A program made the position numbers and the translations under genes. DNA of 29,415 nt from a virus: IMG/VR virus record IMGVR_UViG_3300009158_000154, positions 1 through 29,415 of that record. The stretch is one strand, 5' to 3'. Of the stretch, positions 13,895-24,800 are shown one piece after another (the first letter of the stretch is position 1; each line of letters opens with the position of its first letter). The notes beneath the pieces are model-generated. The model made no database searches, was not told where the DNA came from, and saw only the letters and a program-made list of their open reading frames with translations.

Positions 13895-16132
13895 ATGAGC
13901 CTTCAAATCGCCGCCAAACACCTAGCCGCTCATGGGCGTGGGCCCGACACTACGCTCGTCCATATGACCCCCGGAGAAGTAAATAGTCTCCAGTCTTTGG
14001 CCCAACAGCACGGTGGCTCCTTGACCACCAACCCCCACACTGGCCTGCCCGAAGCCGGGTTTTTGTCCGCGCTGCTGCCTATGGCGGCTGGTGCTGGGTT
14101 GGCTGCTATGGGTATGCCTGCTGGCTATGCTGCGCTTTCTGTCGGCGCTGCATCTGCTGCGACTAACGGTGGAGACTTGAGAAAGAGTCTTATGGTTGGT
14201 ATCAGCGCATACGGTGGCGCGGGCATGGCTGAGTCGTTCATGGGAGCCGGGCTTGGTACTATGGGTGGAAGTATGGGTACTTCTGCTGCGGCTCCTGCGA
14301 CAGCGCTTGAAATTCCTACGGGCGCAACATCTCCATACGCCCTTACTGGTTCTACCGCCGCTGCCGCGCCTTCGACTACTGGCTATTCTTTGGGGGAGTC
14401 AAGCAGCTTCCTTAATCAGCCCCTGCCCGCTCTTGTCAGCACAGCACCAGCCGAAGTAGCCCGAGCAGCGGCGGCGGCAACCCCTGCGGCCCAAGCAGCC
14501 CAACAAGCAGCGGCACTGGATAGTATGTCTATGGGGCAGCGTTTCGATGCGCTCAAGGCCGGTGCTACCGGCACGAATGCACTGAATTACATCAAGGCCA
14601 ATCCATTTACGTCTCTCGGCGTAGCTACAGCCGCAATGACCCCCGACGAAACCAACACACCTCAAAAGACTACAGATAGCGACCGAGGACCTAGGGCCAA
14701 GCTTCAGTACTACTCCGGTTATGGCACTTCTCTTCCCAAGCCTAACATGCAAGGTATTGAACAGACCTACAACCGCCCTTACTATGCTGCTGAGGGTGGC
14801 GTTACGCATATGGCTGAAGGCGGCAGCACGGGAGGTAAAGACTACGATGGCGTAGCAATGAGCCCCGCTATTCGTGAATTGCTAGCCCAACACGACAGAA
14901 GCCTGCGCGAAATTCAACGCTTGAAAGCCCAACAGGTGGGCGCTCCCCCTGCACCGCTCGACCAGAAACAACTCTTTGCCGACTACCTCAAGCGGGTATC
15001 AGGAGGAACAGGAACGGGAACGGGGGTAGAAGTTGCGCCAAAACCGGGGACTGGGGTTGAGACTGAAACACCCAAAGTTGAGTTACCTTTCCTTGAAACC
15101 CCTGTGGCTAGCAATACGCGAGGTGGTGGCGGTGGTGGGCGTGGGAGTGATTCAGAAGGCCCAAGCGCATGGTCGCAAATGACGCCTGAAGAACGCGCTG
15201 CGTACTACGCAGAAAACCCAACTGAAGGGGAGTTAGCACTTTTAGGTCAAGATGCGTTAGGGTATACCACTCTAGGAATGCTTGCTAAAGCTGTAGGTAA
15301 AGACAAATGGTACGACAGCAGGTTGGAAAAAATGGGCGTAAATCCGACCATAAGCCTAGAAAAACAAAATCAAATTGCCGGAACTGCAATGCAAAAAGCG
15401 TTGGACTCGCAAGCGGCTACCCAAGCCCAGCAACAAGCAATAACTGAGGCAAATGCTACGGGTACAGTTTTTGGTGGCTACTTGCCCGGCGTTACTCCAA
15501 ATCCATACAGTATGGGGCCGGGGACTCCGGGATTTAATGACCCCAATACTAAGCCTCAGAACATAGGTTCAGTACCAACTTCCGATGGTAATGCTGAAGC
15601 AGCAGCAAGAGCCGAGGCAGTTGCAAGAATCGCAAATGAAATGCCCAATACGCCGCCTCCCGGCCACACTGCTCCCCCTGCGCCCCCATCCAATGATGGT
15701 GAAAGTAATCCCGGAGACTCCGGTCGTGGTGGTGGCGGTGCACATGTTGGCGAAGGACACCCCGCAGGGGGATGGGGTATGGGTGAGGGGCGGGCAAGTG
15801 GGGGCGCAATTCATCCGTATACCCAAGGCGGCATGTCCAGCCCCTACGACCTAGGCTCGTACTCGGATGGCGGTCGGTTGCTCAAGGGCCCCGGTGACGG
15901 TGTGTCCGATTCTATCCCTGCCACTATTGGTAAGGGACGCCCTGCCCGGTTAGCCGACGGCGAGTTTGTGATTCCAGCCCGCATTGTCTCTGAGATTGGC
16001 AATGGCTCTACGGATGCTGGTGCGCGTAAGTTGTACGCCATGATGGACCGAATCCAAGCTGGACGCAAGAAATCTGTAGGCAAAGGCAAAGTTGCGGTGA
16101 ATAGCCGCGCCGACAAGTACCTGCCCGCATGA
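13895..16132 (+). CDS. Large virion protein, probable internal/ejection protein
   Basis: A 745-residue protein. It begins MSLQIAAKHLAAHGRGPDTT, then LVHMTPGEVNSLQSLAQQHG and GLPEAGFLSALLP, a conserved N-terminus in large podovirus proteins as I remember. Residues about 60-125 are a Gly/Ala-rich hydrophobic stretch (AGAGLAAMGMPAGYAALSVG) that could insert into membranes. The middle has low-complexity Ala/Pro and Gly segments and AEGG motifs (AAEGGVTHMAEGG). The C-terminus is conserved: GPGDGVSDSIPATIGKG, then ARLADGEFVIPARIVSEIGN and a helix (ARKLYAMMDRIQAGR). The position after the tail genes and before a giant protein suggests it is packaged and ejected with DNA (inference). An AGGA site precedes the ATG; the stop overlaps the next gene. 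Confidence 0.65.
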   Translation: MSLQIAAKHLAAHGRGPDTTLVHMTPGEVNSLQSLAQQHGGSLTTNPHTGLPEAGFLSALLPMAAGAGLAAMGMPAGYAALSVGAASAATNGGDLRKSLMVGISAYGGAGMAESFMGAGLGTMGGSMGTSAAAPATALEIPTGATSPYALTGSTAAAAPSTTGYSLGESSSFLNQPLPALVSTAPAEVARAAAAATPAAQAAQQAAALDSMSMGQRFDALKAGATGTNALNYIKANPFTSLGVATAAMTPDETNTPQKTTDSDRGPRAKLQYYSGYGTSLPKPNMQGIEQTYNRPYYAAEGGVTHMAEGGSTGGKDYDGVAMSPAIRELLAQHDRSLREIQRLKAQQVGAPPAPLDQKQLFADYLKRVSGGTGTGTGVEVAPKPGTGVETETPKVELPFLETPVASNTRGGGGGGRGSDSEGPSAWSQMTPEERAAYYAENPTEGELALLGQDALGYTTLGMLAKAVGKDKWYDSRLEKMGVNPTISLEKQNQIAGTAMQKALDSQAATQAQQQAITEANATGTVFGGYLPGVTPNPYSMGPGTPGFNDPNTKPQNIGSVPTSDGNAEAAARAEAVARIANEMPNTPPPGHTAPPAPPSNDGESNPGDSGRGGGGAHVGEGHPAGGWGMGEGRASGGAIHPYTQGGMSSPYDLGSYSDGGRLLKGPGDGVSDSIPATIGKGRPARLADGEFVIPARIVSEIGNGSTDAGARKLYAMMDRIQAGRKKSVGKGKVAVNSRADKYLPA

Positions 16133-16557
16133 AGGCATCTTTGGTCCCTCCGGGCATGGTGTCCGGTGTGATACCGGCACTGCTTCCCTATCTAAGGGAG
16201 TCGGAAAAATGGTCGAGGGGTAGAGCTACGGTTGATGATATTCTGCGGTTTGTGCTGAATGGGCAAATGCAGTTGTGGATTGGGCATGAAGAAAATACAA
16301 TCTACGGGCATGTGGTTACGGAAATAAAGGAATACCCACAGTGCAAGATGTTGGTTGTCCAGTATTGCGCCGGGGAACCTAACCACATGCAGTATGTGGA
16401 TGACGAAATATTCGACCTGCTTGACAGGTTTGCTAAGGACGCCGGGTGTGCCGGTGTTGAGTTCGTTGGCCGACCGGGCTGGCGCAAACAAGCTGATAAG
16501 TATGGGTTTGAGGTACGCAGTGTGATGTACCAAAAATTCTTTAAGGAAGAAACATGA
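16129..16557 (+). CDS. GNAT-like N-acetyltransferase, phage type
   Basis: A 142-residue protein with the outline of a GNAT fold. N-terminal helices (VIPALLPYLRESEKWSRGRA, then VDDILRFVLNGQMQLWIG) lead to central strands ending in KMLVVQYCAGEPNHMQY, where the acetyl-CoA loop would lie. A later helix and strand (FAKDAGCAGVEFVGRPGWRK) and a final YGFEVRSVMYQKFF match the 'GR.GW.......GF' ending of phage GNAT-like proteins. The classical Q/R-x-x-G-x-G/A loop is not obvious, so activity is uncertain. The substrate is unknown. It overlaps both neighbours (ATGA at 16129 and 16554), so it is produced with the internal virion proteins and might be packaged or modify them (inference). Confidence 0.65.
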   Translation: MKASLVPPGMVSGVIPALLPYLRESEKWSRGRATVDDILRFVLNGQMQLWIGHEENTIYGHVVTEIKEYPQCKMLVVQYCAGEPNHMQYVDDEIFDLLDRFAKDAGCAGVEFVGRPGWRKQADKYGFEVRSVMYQKFFKEET

Positions 16558-18809
16558 GCTATTCTCGCCGTCAACTTTATGCAATGGGTGAGCCCCTTGG
16601 CGACTCTGCAACACGCCGTAAAGCAGGTGGTGGCCTAGTTTTAGGTGATGGTGGAGGTGGGTCTTCTCCCGCTAGCACCACTGTAAGTGCTACTGACCTT
16701 CCAGATTGGGCCAAGGGCTACGCCAAGGACACGTTGGCCAATGCAGCTAACCTTACGGACATCAATAAGAATCCGTACAAGGCTTACGACCAACCTCGGA
16801 TTGCTGGGTTTTCTCCCATGCAGGAGCAGGCACAAACGGCAGCTTCAAACATGTCGGCTGGGCCAGCAGCTTTTGGCCAAGGTGTCAACGCATACATGTC
16901 CCCGTACATGCAGAATGTGGTGGACGTACAGAAGCAAGAGGCTGCTCGGCAATCGGGGATTATGGGTACGCAGCAGCAAGCGCAAGCTGCTCAGTCCGGT
17001 GCTTTTGGTGGTGGTCGAGATGCCATCATGCGGGCAGAACGTGAACGTAACCTTGGTCAGCAGATGAACCAAATTCAAGCGCAGGGCTCCCAAGCTGCGT
17101 ACGACCAAGCTGCAAATCAGTTCCGTCAAGGCATTACCCAAGACACGGCTATCAATCAGTTGCAAAACCAATACGGCGGTCAGCAGCAAGCGCAAGCACA
17201 ACGAGGTCTGGACCTTGGGTATCAAGACTTCTTGAACCAACAGAACTACCCCTACAAGCAGATTGGCTTTATGTCCGATTTGGTTCGAGGCTTGCCGTTG
17301 GGTCAGCAATCTACAGCATCTATGTATCAGGCTCCCCCGTCAACATTGCAGACCGTTGGCGCTTTGGGTATGGGCGCGTATGGGGCTAGTCAGCTTATGG
17401 GTAGGGCTGAAGGTGGTCAAGTGAGCAGCTACGCTGGCGGTGGTGAAGTCAATGCAATGAACGACCAGAACCAGATGGCCGACGCAGTGGACAAGCTCAC
17501 CGACGAGCAGCTACAGCAAATCATTCAAAACCCATCCAGCGCAGCCGAACTCCAAGCAGCGCAACTTGAACTAGCTACCCGTGCCTCTGAACGAGGTGGA
17601 CTTGCCGGTGCTTACAACATGGCCCAAGGCGGCGTGGTTGCTTTTGAAGACGGTGGGTTTGTACAAACCCCTAGTGGGTTAAACGTACTAGAAAGTGAAG
17701 TAGGTGGATACGGCGGTAACGCGGATGAAATTGAGTCAGAAGGAAACCAAAACGTATACGATGAAATCTTACAAGAGTTTTTGGGGCAAATGCGCGCAGG
17801 TAAAAGTCGCAAAGGTATAACGCTGCGCAATGACACCCAAATGGAAGCCGACACAATAGCTAGGCTTGGGCGGTTGCAAAATACACTTGGTGGGGACAAA
17901 ACCTACACCGATATCCAAAAGCAAATTTCCGATATGCGCGGAGAGAACGAAGGCTCACTGCGTGAAGGTAAAGGGTTAGCTGCGCTCCAAGCAGCAGGTG
18001 CAATGCTCCAAGGTAATGACGCCATAAGGGGTATTGGCGCTGCGGGTTCTGCGTTTGCTTCTTCCTACGCCCCTGCACTGGCTGCTAAACGTAAGGCAGA
18101 CCAATCCTTCACTGAGATGAACATTAACTTGGCCAAGGCTCAACGTGCAGAAAAAGCGGGCCTACTTAAAGAAGCTGATACGTACGAGCAAGCTGCCGAG
18201 AAGAACAAGATTGATGCGTACAAAGCGGAAACCGCAGCACGTAATATGGGCCTTGGGTCTTTGGCTCAAGCAGCTAGAGCGGCTAAACCTCAGTCGTTTA
18301 GACCTGTTGCGGCGGTTAAAGAATCCGATGCGGTTCAAGCACAAAAAGCTTTTGCAGCAGAAATAGCAAACCCGGAAGACCCAGAAGCAAAACGTATTGC
18401 CGCAGCTTGGAGAGAAAGTTTGGGCCTTACACGTCCAAGCCCAATCTCCGCCGGTATATCCGCAACAGCGATGGGTGAAAGAACTGCTGCTCAGATAGCC
18501 GCCGATGAAGAGAAGCAACGGAAAGAGATTGAGGAAAAGCAAAATGCGGCGCGGTTGCAAGTAGAGAAAGACGTTGCTGCCGAGTACACGCTATCAAAAC
18601 TTGGTATGGAACAAGAGTACCAAGAGGCTCTGACAAATGCGGCTAAAAAAGTTAAGGGGGCAAAAACTCCAGACCAAGTTCGCCGAGAAATTATTGCTAG
18701 GGAAGTAGAACGCCGTGCGGGTGCGCGTCCATCTGCTAGTGGTGGAACCGGTGGTGCTAAGGGTGGAACTAGACTAAAATTTGACGCGAACGGAAACCAA
18801 ATTCAGTGA
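16554..18809 (+). CDS. Large Gln/Ala-rich virion protein, probable internal/ejection protein
   Basis: A 751-residue protein. After a Gly-rich N-terminus comes a conserved region (about 43-270) with LPDWAKGYAKDTLANAANLT, PRIAGFSPMQEQAQTAASNM and YMSPYMQNVVDVQKQEAARQ, then long Gln/Ala-rich helices (GTQQQAQAAQSGAFGGGRD). This block is familiar from unnamed structural proteins of phages with short tails. Residues about 282-370 carry GG motifs (AEGGQVSSYAGGGEV; YNMAQGGVVAFEDGG) like those of the protein at 13895-16132. The C-terminal half is mostly charged helix, probably coiled coil (about 475-715). A role as an ejected internal protein is inferred from size, helix content and position. An AAGGAAG site lies just before the ATG, which overlaps the GNAT stop. 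Confidence 0.65.
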   Translation: MSYSRRQLYAMGEPLGDSATRRKAGGGLVLGDGGGGSSPASTTVSATDLPDWAKGYAKDTLANAANLTDINKNPYKAYDQPRIAGFSPMQEQAQTAASNMSAGPAAFGQGVNAYMSPYMQNVVDVQKQEAARQSGIMGTQQQAQAAQSGAFGGGRDAIMRAERERNLGQQMNQIQAQGSQAAYDQAANQFRQGITQDTAINQLQNQYGGQQQAQAQRGLDLGYQDFLNQQNYPYKQIGFMSDLVRGLPLGQQSTASMYQAPPSTLQTVGALGMGAYGASQLMGRAEGGQVSSYAGGGEVNAMNDQNQMADAVDKLTDEQLQQIIQNPSSAAELQAAQLELATRASERGGLAGAYNMAQGGVVAFEDGGFVQTPSGLNVLESEVGGYGGNADEIESEGNQNVYDEILQEFLGQMRAGKSRKGITLRNDTQMEADTIARLGRLQNTLGGDKTYTDIQKQISDMRGENEGSLREGKGLAALQAAGAMLQGNDAIRGIGAAGSAFASSYAPALAAKRKADQSFTEMNINLAKAQRAEKAGLLKEADTYEQAAEKNKIDAYKAETAARNMGLGSLAQAARAAKPQSFRPVAAVKESDAVQAQKAFAAEIANPEDPEAKRIAAAWRESLGLTRPSPISAGISATAMGERTAAQIAADEEKQRKEIEEKQNAARLQVEKDVAAEYTLSKLGMEQEYQEALTNAAKKVKGAKTPDQVRREIIAREVERRAGARPSASGGTGGAKGGTRLKFDANGNQIQ

Positions 18810-18816
18810 GGGCGTT

Positions 18817-21800
18817 ATGACGATTGAAGCCGAACTCGCTGATGGGCGCGTCTTAGAGTTTCCTGATGGAACAAGCCCTACAGTAATCCAAGGTGTAGTC
18901 AAAAGACTCATAAGCGGTGGAGCACCCACACCTGCTGCGGCCCCCGCTGCCACCTCAACCGCCGCAGACAACCTAGCCCGTGCCCAAGCTGCGCAAAACG
19001 AAGCATCAAAAGGGCCAGAGCAAATCTCTATCCCTCAAGCGGAGTTGGCTGCTGCGGAAAAAAATGCTGCTGCGCTCAGGAAAGAGCTAGCACGTAAGGG
19101 TGTAGATGCTGGTGCGCCTCCTGCTATTGGAAGTACCAAGGCTGGAGAATTCCTGCTTGCCCAAGGAGCCCAAGCGCAAGGCCAACAACCCGCCCCCGCC
19201 GCTGCGGTAGTACCCCCTGCACCACCTCCTGCTCTTGCGCCAGCCCAAGTTGCTCGTACTGTTGACGACCGGGTTCGGCGTACGCCGTCCTTGTATGACG
19301 TGCAATCCACAACATCTGAACCTGCTGGTACGGTAGCTGGAACTCAAACAGCCCTCAACATGGCTGGGGTTAGCCCACAGTACGTGTCCTCACTAGAGGC
19401 GCAGTTCAATCAGCTAGACCCCGCCAAAAGAATTGCTGCATTGCAACAAGCATTGGTAGAAAACCCAAGAAATACGGTTAAAGGCCGTGCAGTGCGCGCA
19501 GTGGCTGCGCGAAACAAAGCTTGGGGCAAAGTGACCGACCCGGCAACATCCTACATTTCTGGCGCTGCTCGAAAGCTAAGCTCTCGGGTAGAAGATGTCA
19601 CCCAAGAGTTGATTGGCCAAGGAGTACGTGCTGACATTGCTCCGGGCATTGCTGCGAACAGGATTGCGTTTGGGGCTGCTACGCAGCCTATGGCTGCTGT
19701 TGACCGCGATGTAGTTGGTGAGCAAGCTGCCGCCGCTGCGGAGCAACAAGCCAAAGAACTCAAAGATGCAGGGTTGGCTAAACGCGTTGAGGCTGGAGTT
19801 ATGTCGGAAGGCACAAAAAGCGTTGCGGGTGTGGGACAGTTTTTGGCGGACATTACCGGGGATAAAGAGTTTTCTAGAGAGCTAGCAAACACCCAACGGA
19901 TAGAGGGCGCTAGGACTGCTGCAATCCCCCAAGGAGAAGGCGTTTTTGATAGGTCGCTTCAAGGGGCAGCTACAAGCCTTGCGGCACAAGCACCTTTCTT
20001 GGTGTTAAGCGCGCTGACTGGTTCTTCCGCACCCGTGTTGGCGCAAGTGGGGCTTACTTCGTTTGGGAAATCCTACGGAGAAGGTAGGGCTGCGGGCCTT
20101 GACATCGCAAAATCTGCCACACGGGCAACAGCAATGACTGCGGCGGAAATAATTTTTGAACGCCTTGGTATGACCAAAGCCCTTGCGGGTTTAAAAGCAT
20201 TTGTAGCTAAAAACGGCACAGCCAGCATACCTAAGTACTTAGCAACGTCTGTAGCAACAGAGCTACCCCCTGAAATAGCCACCGCCATAACGCAGTACGG
20301 TATTGACGTGCTGCCTAGTGTGGGTTTGAACAAAAAACCTAGCCTTATTGACCTGTACCAACAAGTAGAAGAAACGCTACGGCAAACAGTGTTGCAAGCC
20401 GGAGCTACTGCTGGGATTACCGTTGCTGGGGTTAAAGGTGTTCAAGGCGCTAAGGCCACCCCACAAGCAATAGCTGAGGCAAGAGAACGACTCCGCAAAA
20501 CCTCCAACCAAATAGTCGGCATAGAGAAAACCAACGAGCTACTCGGCCCTCGTGAGGGTGCGTACGAGCGTCCGGGGGAAATAAGCCGAGCAAAGCTTAT
20601 GGCTGAAGCAAAACGGGTTCCTTTTGCCTCTACTTCAGGTGCCTTGAACGCACCCCCCGCAGAAAAAGCCGCCGCTGAACCCAAACTAGGAGACCTAGAA
20701 AACGTGGGCATGCGGGAGGAAGAAGAACCCGGACTAGGTAGTCTAGAAAACGTACGTGCGGAGGATGGCCCGCCGTTGTTTGCTCCCACAGCCGAAGACA
20801 CCGAAGCAAAAGTAAACGCCATTGCTGAACGACTGCGTTCACGGGGCATCCCCAGAGAGAATGCGTTGCGCATAGCGCAGAAGCAAATTGCAGAAGAAGC
20901 AGCGGCTGCGGCAGGACCAGCGGCTGTCCAACCACCAAACGAAATCCAATTAGAAAAAGGTCTTGCAGCACCCCAAGATATGTCTAAGCTATCTGCATGG
21001 CCTGACGCTTTGCTGGCCGAGACGCTCAAGATGCAAGAGGCACAAGAGGCACCTAACAAGCCGTTAGTCGAGGCGCTTCAAGCGGAACTACAACGCCGAG
21101 CGCAAACCCAAGGAGCCCAAAATGTTGCAGGAACTGAGCCCACTCCAAGTGGAGAGAGCGTTAGCGTGGCTGGCCAGCCCGGAGCAGAGACCCCCGGAGG
21201 ACTTGAAACACCTGCACGAGATGGAGTGGTTCCTACTGAGCCGGATGCTGGACTCCCTGCTACAGGAGAAGTATCTGAGCCCGCTGCATTAGAAGAACGC
21301 CCCAAGCTGAACATGTTCGGCTTGCCTATCGGGGTGAATTTTGCCGCCAAACCAGAAAAAACTACTGCCTCCGAATTAAAGGCGGGCGATTGGATTATTT
21401 CTGATGGGAAAGCAATGCAAGTGCGTTCCGTTTCCCCTAATGAAGATGGCACATTGCATATAGTTTTAGACCATTTACTTGGTACAACTCCTGTCGATGC
21501 AAAACCAACTGCATCTGTCCAAAGAAAAATCATCGAGCAAAAAACCGAAGAAGGAACCACTGATGGCACTGAAACCGTTGAAGCCAAGCAAGCAGAAGCG
21601 CAAGAACAAGAAGCACCCGCCGCCCCAGTAAAAGTCAGAAACACTGAACCCGTAGTAAATGAAAATGGCGCGTTTATCCCTGCAAAGGAAAAAGGAGGGG
21701 AACTAGAAACCACCGCGCATTTCAAGGTACTGGACGAAGACAACGATATATCAGACAACCTTGTCGGCGCTACCATGATAACGGGCATGGGAGCTACCAA

Positions 21801-24800
21801 AGAAGGGCAGGGCGAAGGGTCTAAGCTACTCAAGGCAATTACTGCTTGGGCTGATGCTAACGGTAAAAAATTGGTACTTGTACCTGCGGCGACTCCTAAA
21901 GGCGAACGCGGGCTTTCTCAAGAACAGCTAAAAGCATGGTACGTCCGAAACGGGTTTGAAGACCGCATCGACTACATGGTGCGGGAACCCGGTGGTAAAA
22001 AAGCTGAAGCCCCCGCAGCACCGAAGCCTCCCAAAGCAGCCAAGCCCGGCAAAGAAGTACACACGACTCCGCAGAACGCTGAGGGCAAGTGGAGCCACGC
22101 AATAAACGGTGAGGTGGTTAAAACCTACGACACCAAGACCCAAGCAATTGCTGCGATGCTGCTGAACAAGGCCCAAAAAACGGGCAATGAAGAACTGATT
22201 GCAAAGAGGCAAAAAATATTTGATGGGGCGATGAACCCTCAGCAACGAGGCCGACCACCCAAGCTCGTTGATACCCTTACCGAAGATACTGAAGAGGCTG
22301 AAACAGCGAGAGCAAAAGCCGCTGTGGAAAAAGCCAATGCCGACGCAAAGGCCAAAGCTGAAGCCGCTGACAAAGCCGCTGAGAAAAAACCCACCGCTGA
22401 GGAAAAATTTGCGGCAAGAGCCAAGGCCAACGTAGAAGCTAATCAAAAAGCTATAGCAGAGAAAGCCAAGGCCGATGCCGAAGCAAAAGCTAAAGCCGAC
22501 GCAAGGGCTGAAAGAGAAAAAGACGAGGAGCAAGAGCAAGCTATTCGGGAAAAAGCTGAAGCTGAGGTAGATGCTGGGCCTATTGGTGAGGCACTGCGTC
22601 GCATTGAAGACGGTGACCGGGTTGAGACCAAGGCACAACTACGCCCCTTCATGTTTAAGCTGGAGAAAAACGGCGTACTCGACGACATCAGTGACATCCA
22701 AGAAGCTTTGAGCGACCGTGAGCAGACTGCTGATGACGTGCTTGACATCATGCGTGACCAGCTTGAAACCGCTAGAGACGATGCGATAGACGAGCGCGTC
22801 GATGAGCTTACGGAAGAAGCGGAACAAGAAGCGGAACAAGCTACCGAAGAAAAGCAAAAAGACCCGTGGGAAGGGGTTAAACGCACCACAAGGGGCGACG
22901 TAGAAACCGTGCCTACTTCTTCGCTGGATGATGTTGGGCAGAGAAACAAAGTAGACACCAGCACGCCTGAATACGCAGCATTAAAAGCCAGCATTGAAAA
23001 AACAGGAATAGTTGACCCAATTACGCTTACCACTAATTCGTTGGGTAAGCCAGAAGTATTTGAAGGTAACCACAGGTTACAAGCCGCTAGGGAGCTTGGG
23101 CTTAAAGAAGTGCCCGTAGTCCTGCATTCAAAAATTAACCCGTCTGAATCGCGCCCAGTTTTAGGGACTAAACCAAGCGAAATCTTGGCCAAAACCAAAG
23201 CCCCTGCCGCTAAAGCAACCGAACCCAAACCCAACCTAACAGCCGAAGAAAAAGAACGGCTGGAGGAACTTGATGACATATACCGCAACGCTACCAACAA
23301 CCCAAACACTGAGGGTGGTAAAGCTGCGAGGAAGACGCTTGAGCGTGTAACCAAAGACACCGACGAGCCCAAGGTTGTGCGTGAGCGGGCAAAGGCAATG
23401 TTGGCGGGGGAGTACTCCGCGCCTGCTGACGACGAGTTCTTCATTCAAGCTGCGCAGGGTAAGAAAGACCTAGCGTTTAGCAAGTTCACTACTTCCAGTC
23501 AGACCCTGTCGCACATCATAAAGACTGGCACAGACTTCCAGAAGAGACTGGCCCGCCGACTGCGTAGCACTGTGCGCAACGTGAAGATGGTGGTGGTTGA
23601 GAAGGGGCAAGAATTACCAGCAAGCGTAGCTGCGGTTAAAGACAAGTGGAACAGAGCACTTGCCCTGTACAACACAAACGAAAAGGTTGTCTACACCAAG
23701 GGGGAATCCTATGGAAGAAACAACGGCCTGAACGCTGTTGTGCAGCTACACGAGCTATTCCACGGGGCTACGTCCCAGAAGATACGCACCGCTTTGGCCT
23801 ACATGAAGATGGGCCGTCATGTGGACTCCCAGATGGTCAAGGCTGTTGATGGGCTGGAAAAAATAATGAACGCCGCCGCTGTTGAACTAAACAAACAAAT
23901 TGAGGCAGGCACTGTAGACCCAGACGTACACAGCCTAGCTGTCTATGGTGAAGCGTTCACCAACCTCCATGAGTTTGTGTCTTACGGAAACACCGATGCT
24001 AAGCTGCAAGAGTTTCTTAAAGGTGTGAAAGGATTTGAGAAAGACGAAGGTCTGTTCTCGCCGTTTGTTGACGCCCTGCGCCGCTTGATTGGTGTAGCGA
24101 AAGAAGACGCTAATGCACTGTCTGACCTTGTCCAGCACACCGACCAACTCATAAGTTCACGTAGACCGGGCGGCTGGGGCTTCCCAGAAGTAGGGGTGCT
24201 TGCATCAGCTATACCAAGAACCCAAGAGGAAATGGATGCGGACTCTGATGCGGCTTGGAGCAAAGTAACTCGGTCCCAGCTTGGGCAACAGCGGGCTGCT
24301 GCACTTAGCAGCGTTATGGCCTTGCGTGACCCCCGTGTTATTTGGGCACGGCTTGGGGGTGTGTGGGACAAGCTAGACGGCCCAACACGTAAAGCCATTG
24401 CGCTAACCTTCGACCGCAACGGTATTGCCAACACTATAGGTAAGCATATCCCTGCACTGGTAGACATAGCCGACCGGTTACAAAAGATGGACGGTATGGC
24501 CGCTAGCCTGCGTGCCCAAGCAACGAAGCAGGCTGGAATGGTTGTGAACTTTGCCCGAAAAGACCGCAAGGCTATGAAGGTGCTCGACCGACTGATACCG
24601 GCTTCAACCCTTGTTAGGTACGACCCTTCAAACCCCCCAGCAAATGGGGTTCGGGACACAAGAACAGATACAGCTTATGCGTCTTTAGGTGCAGCAGGCC
24701 AACGTGTGTATCGTGAAATTCGGGACTACTTCGCAGACATGCATCGCGTGGCGCGGGACATCATGGAGGCCAATGTTGATGGGCTAGACCTGCCTTCGGA

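Noticed and set aside
18781-18816. TTG start giving a 2793-residue form of the giant protein
   Set aside because: It would overlap the previous gene by 29 bases without a ribosome site; ATG 18817 has GAGG at 18808-18811 and the conserved-looking N-terminus begins there.
21078-21833. 251-codon leftward open frame (and a similar one at 20442-21059)
   Set aside because: Low-complexity Ser/Pro/Ala composition, antisense to well-supported domains of the giant protein, with no recognisable fold.
22443-23444. 333-codon leftward open frame
   Set aside because: It lies wholly inside the giant polyvalent gene, is dominated by Ser/Ala runs as expected from the complement of Ala/Glu/Lys-rich coding, and shows no motif. 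It is a shadow frame.
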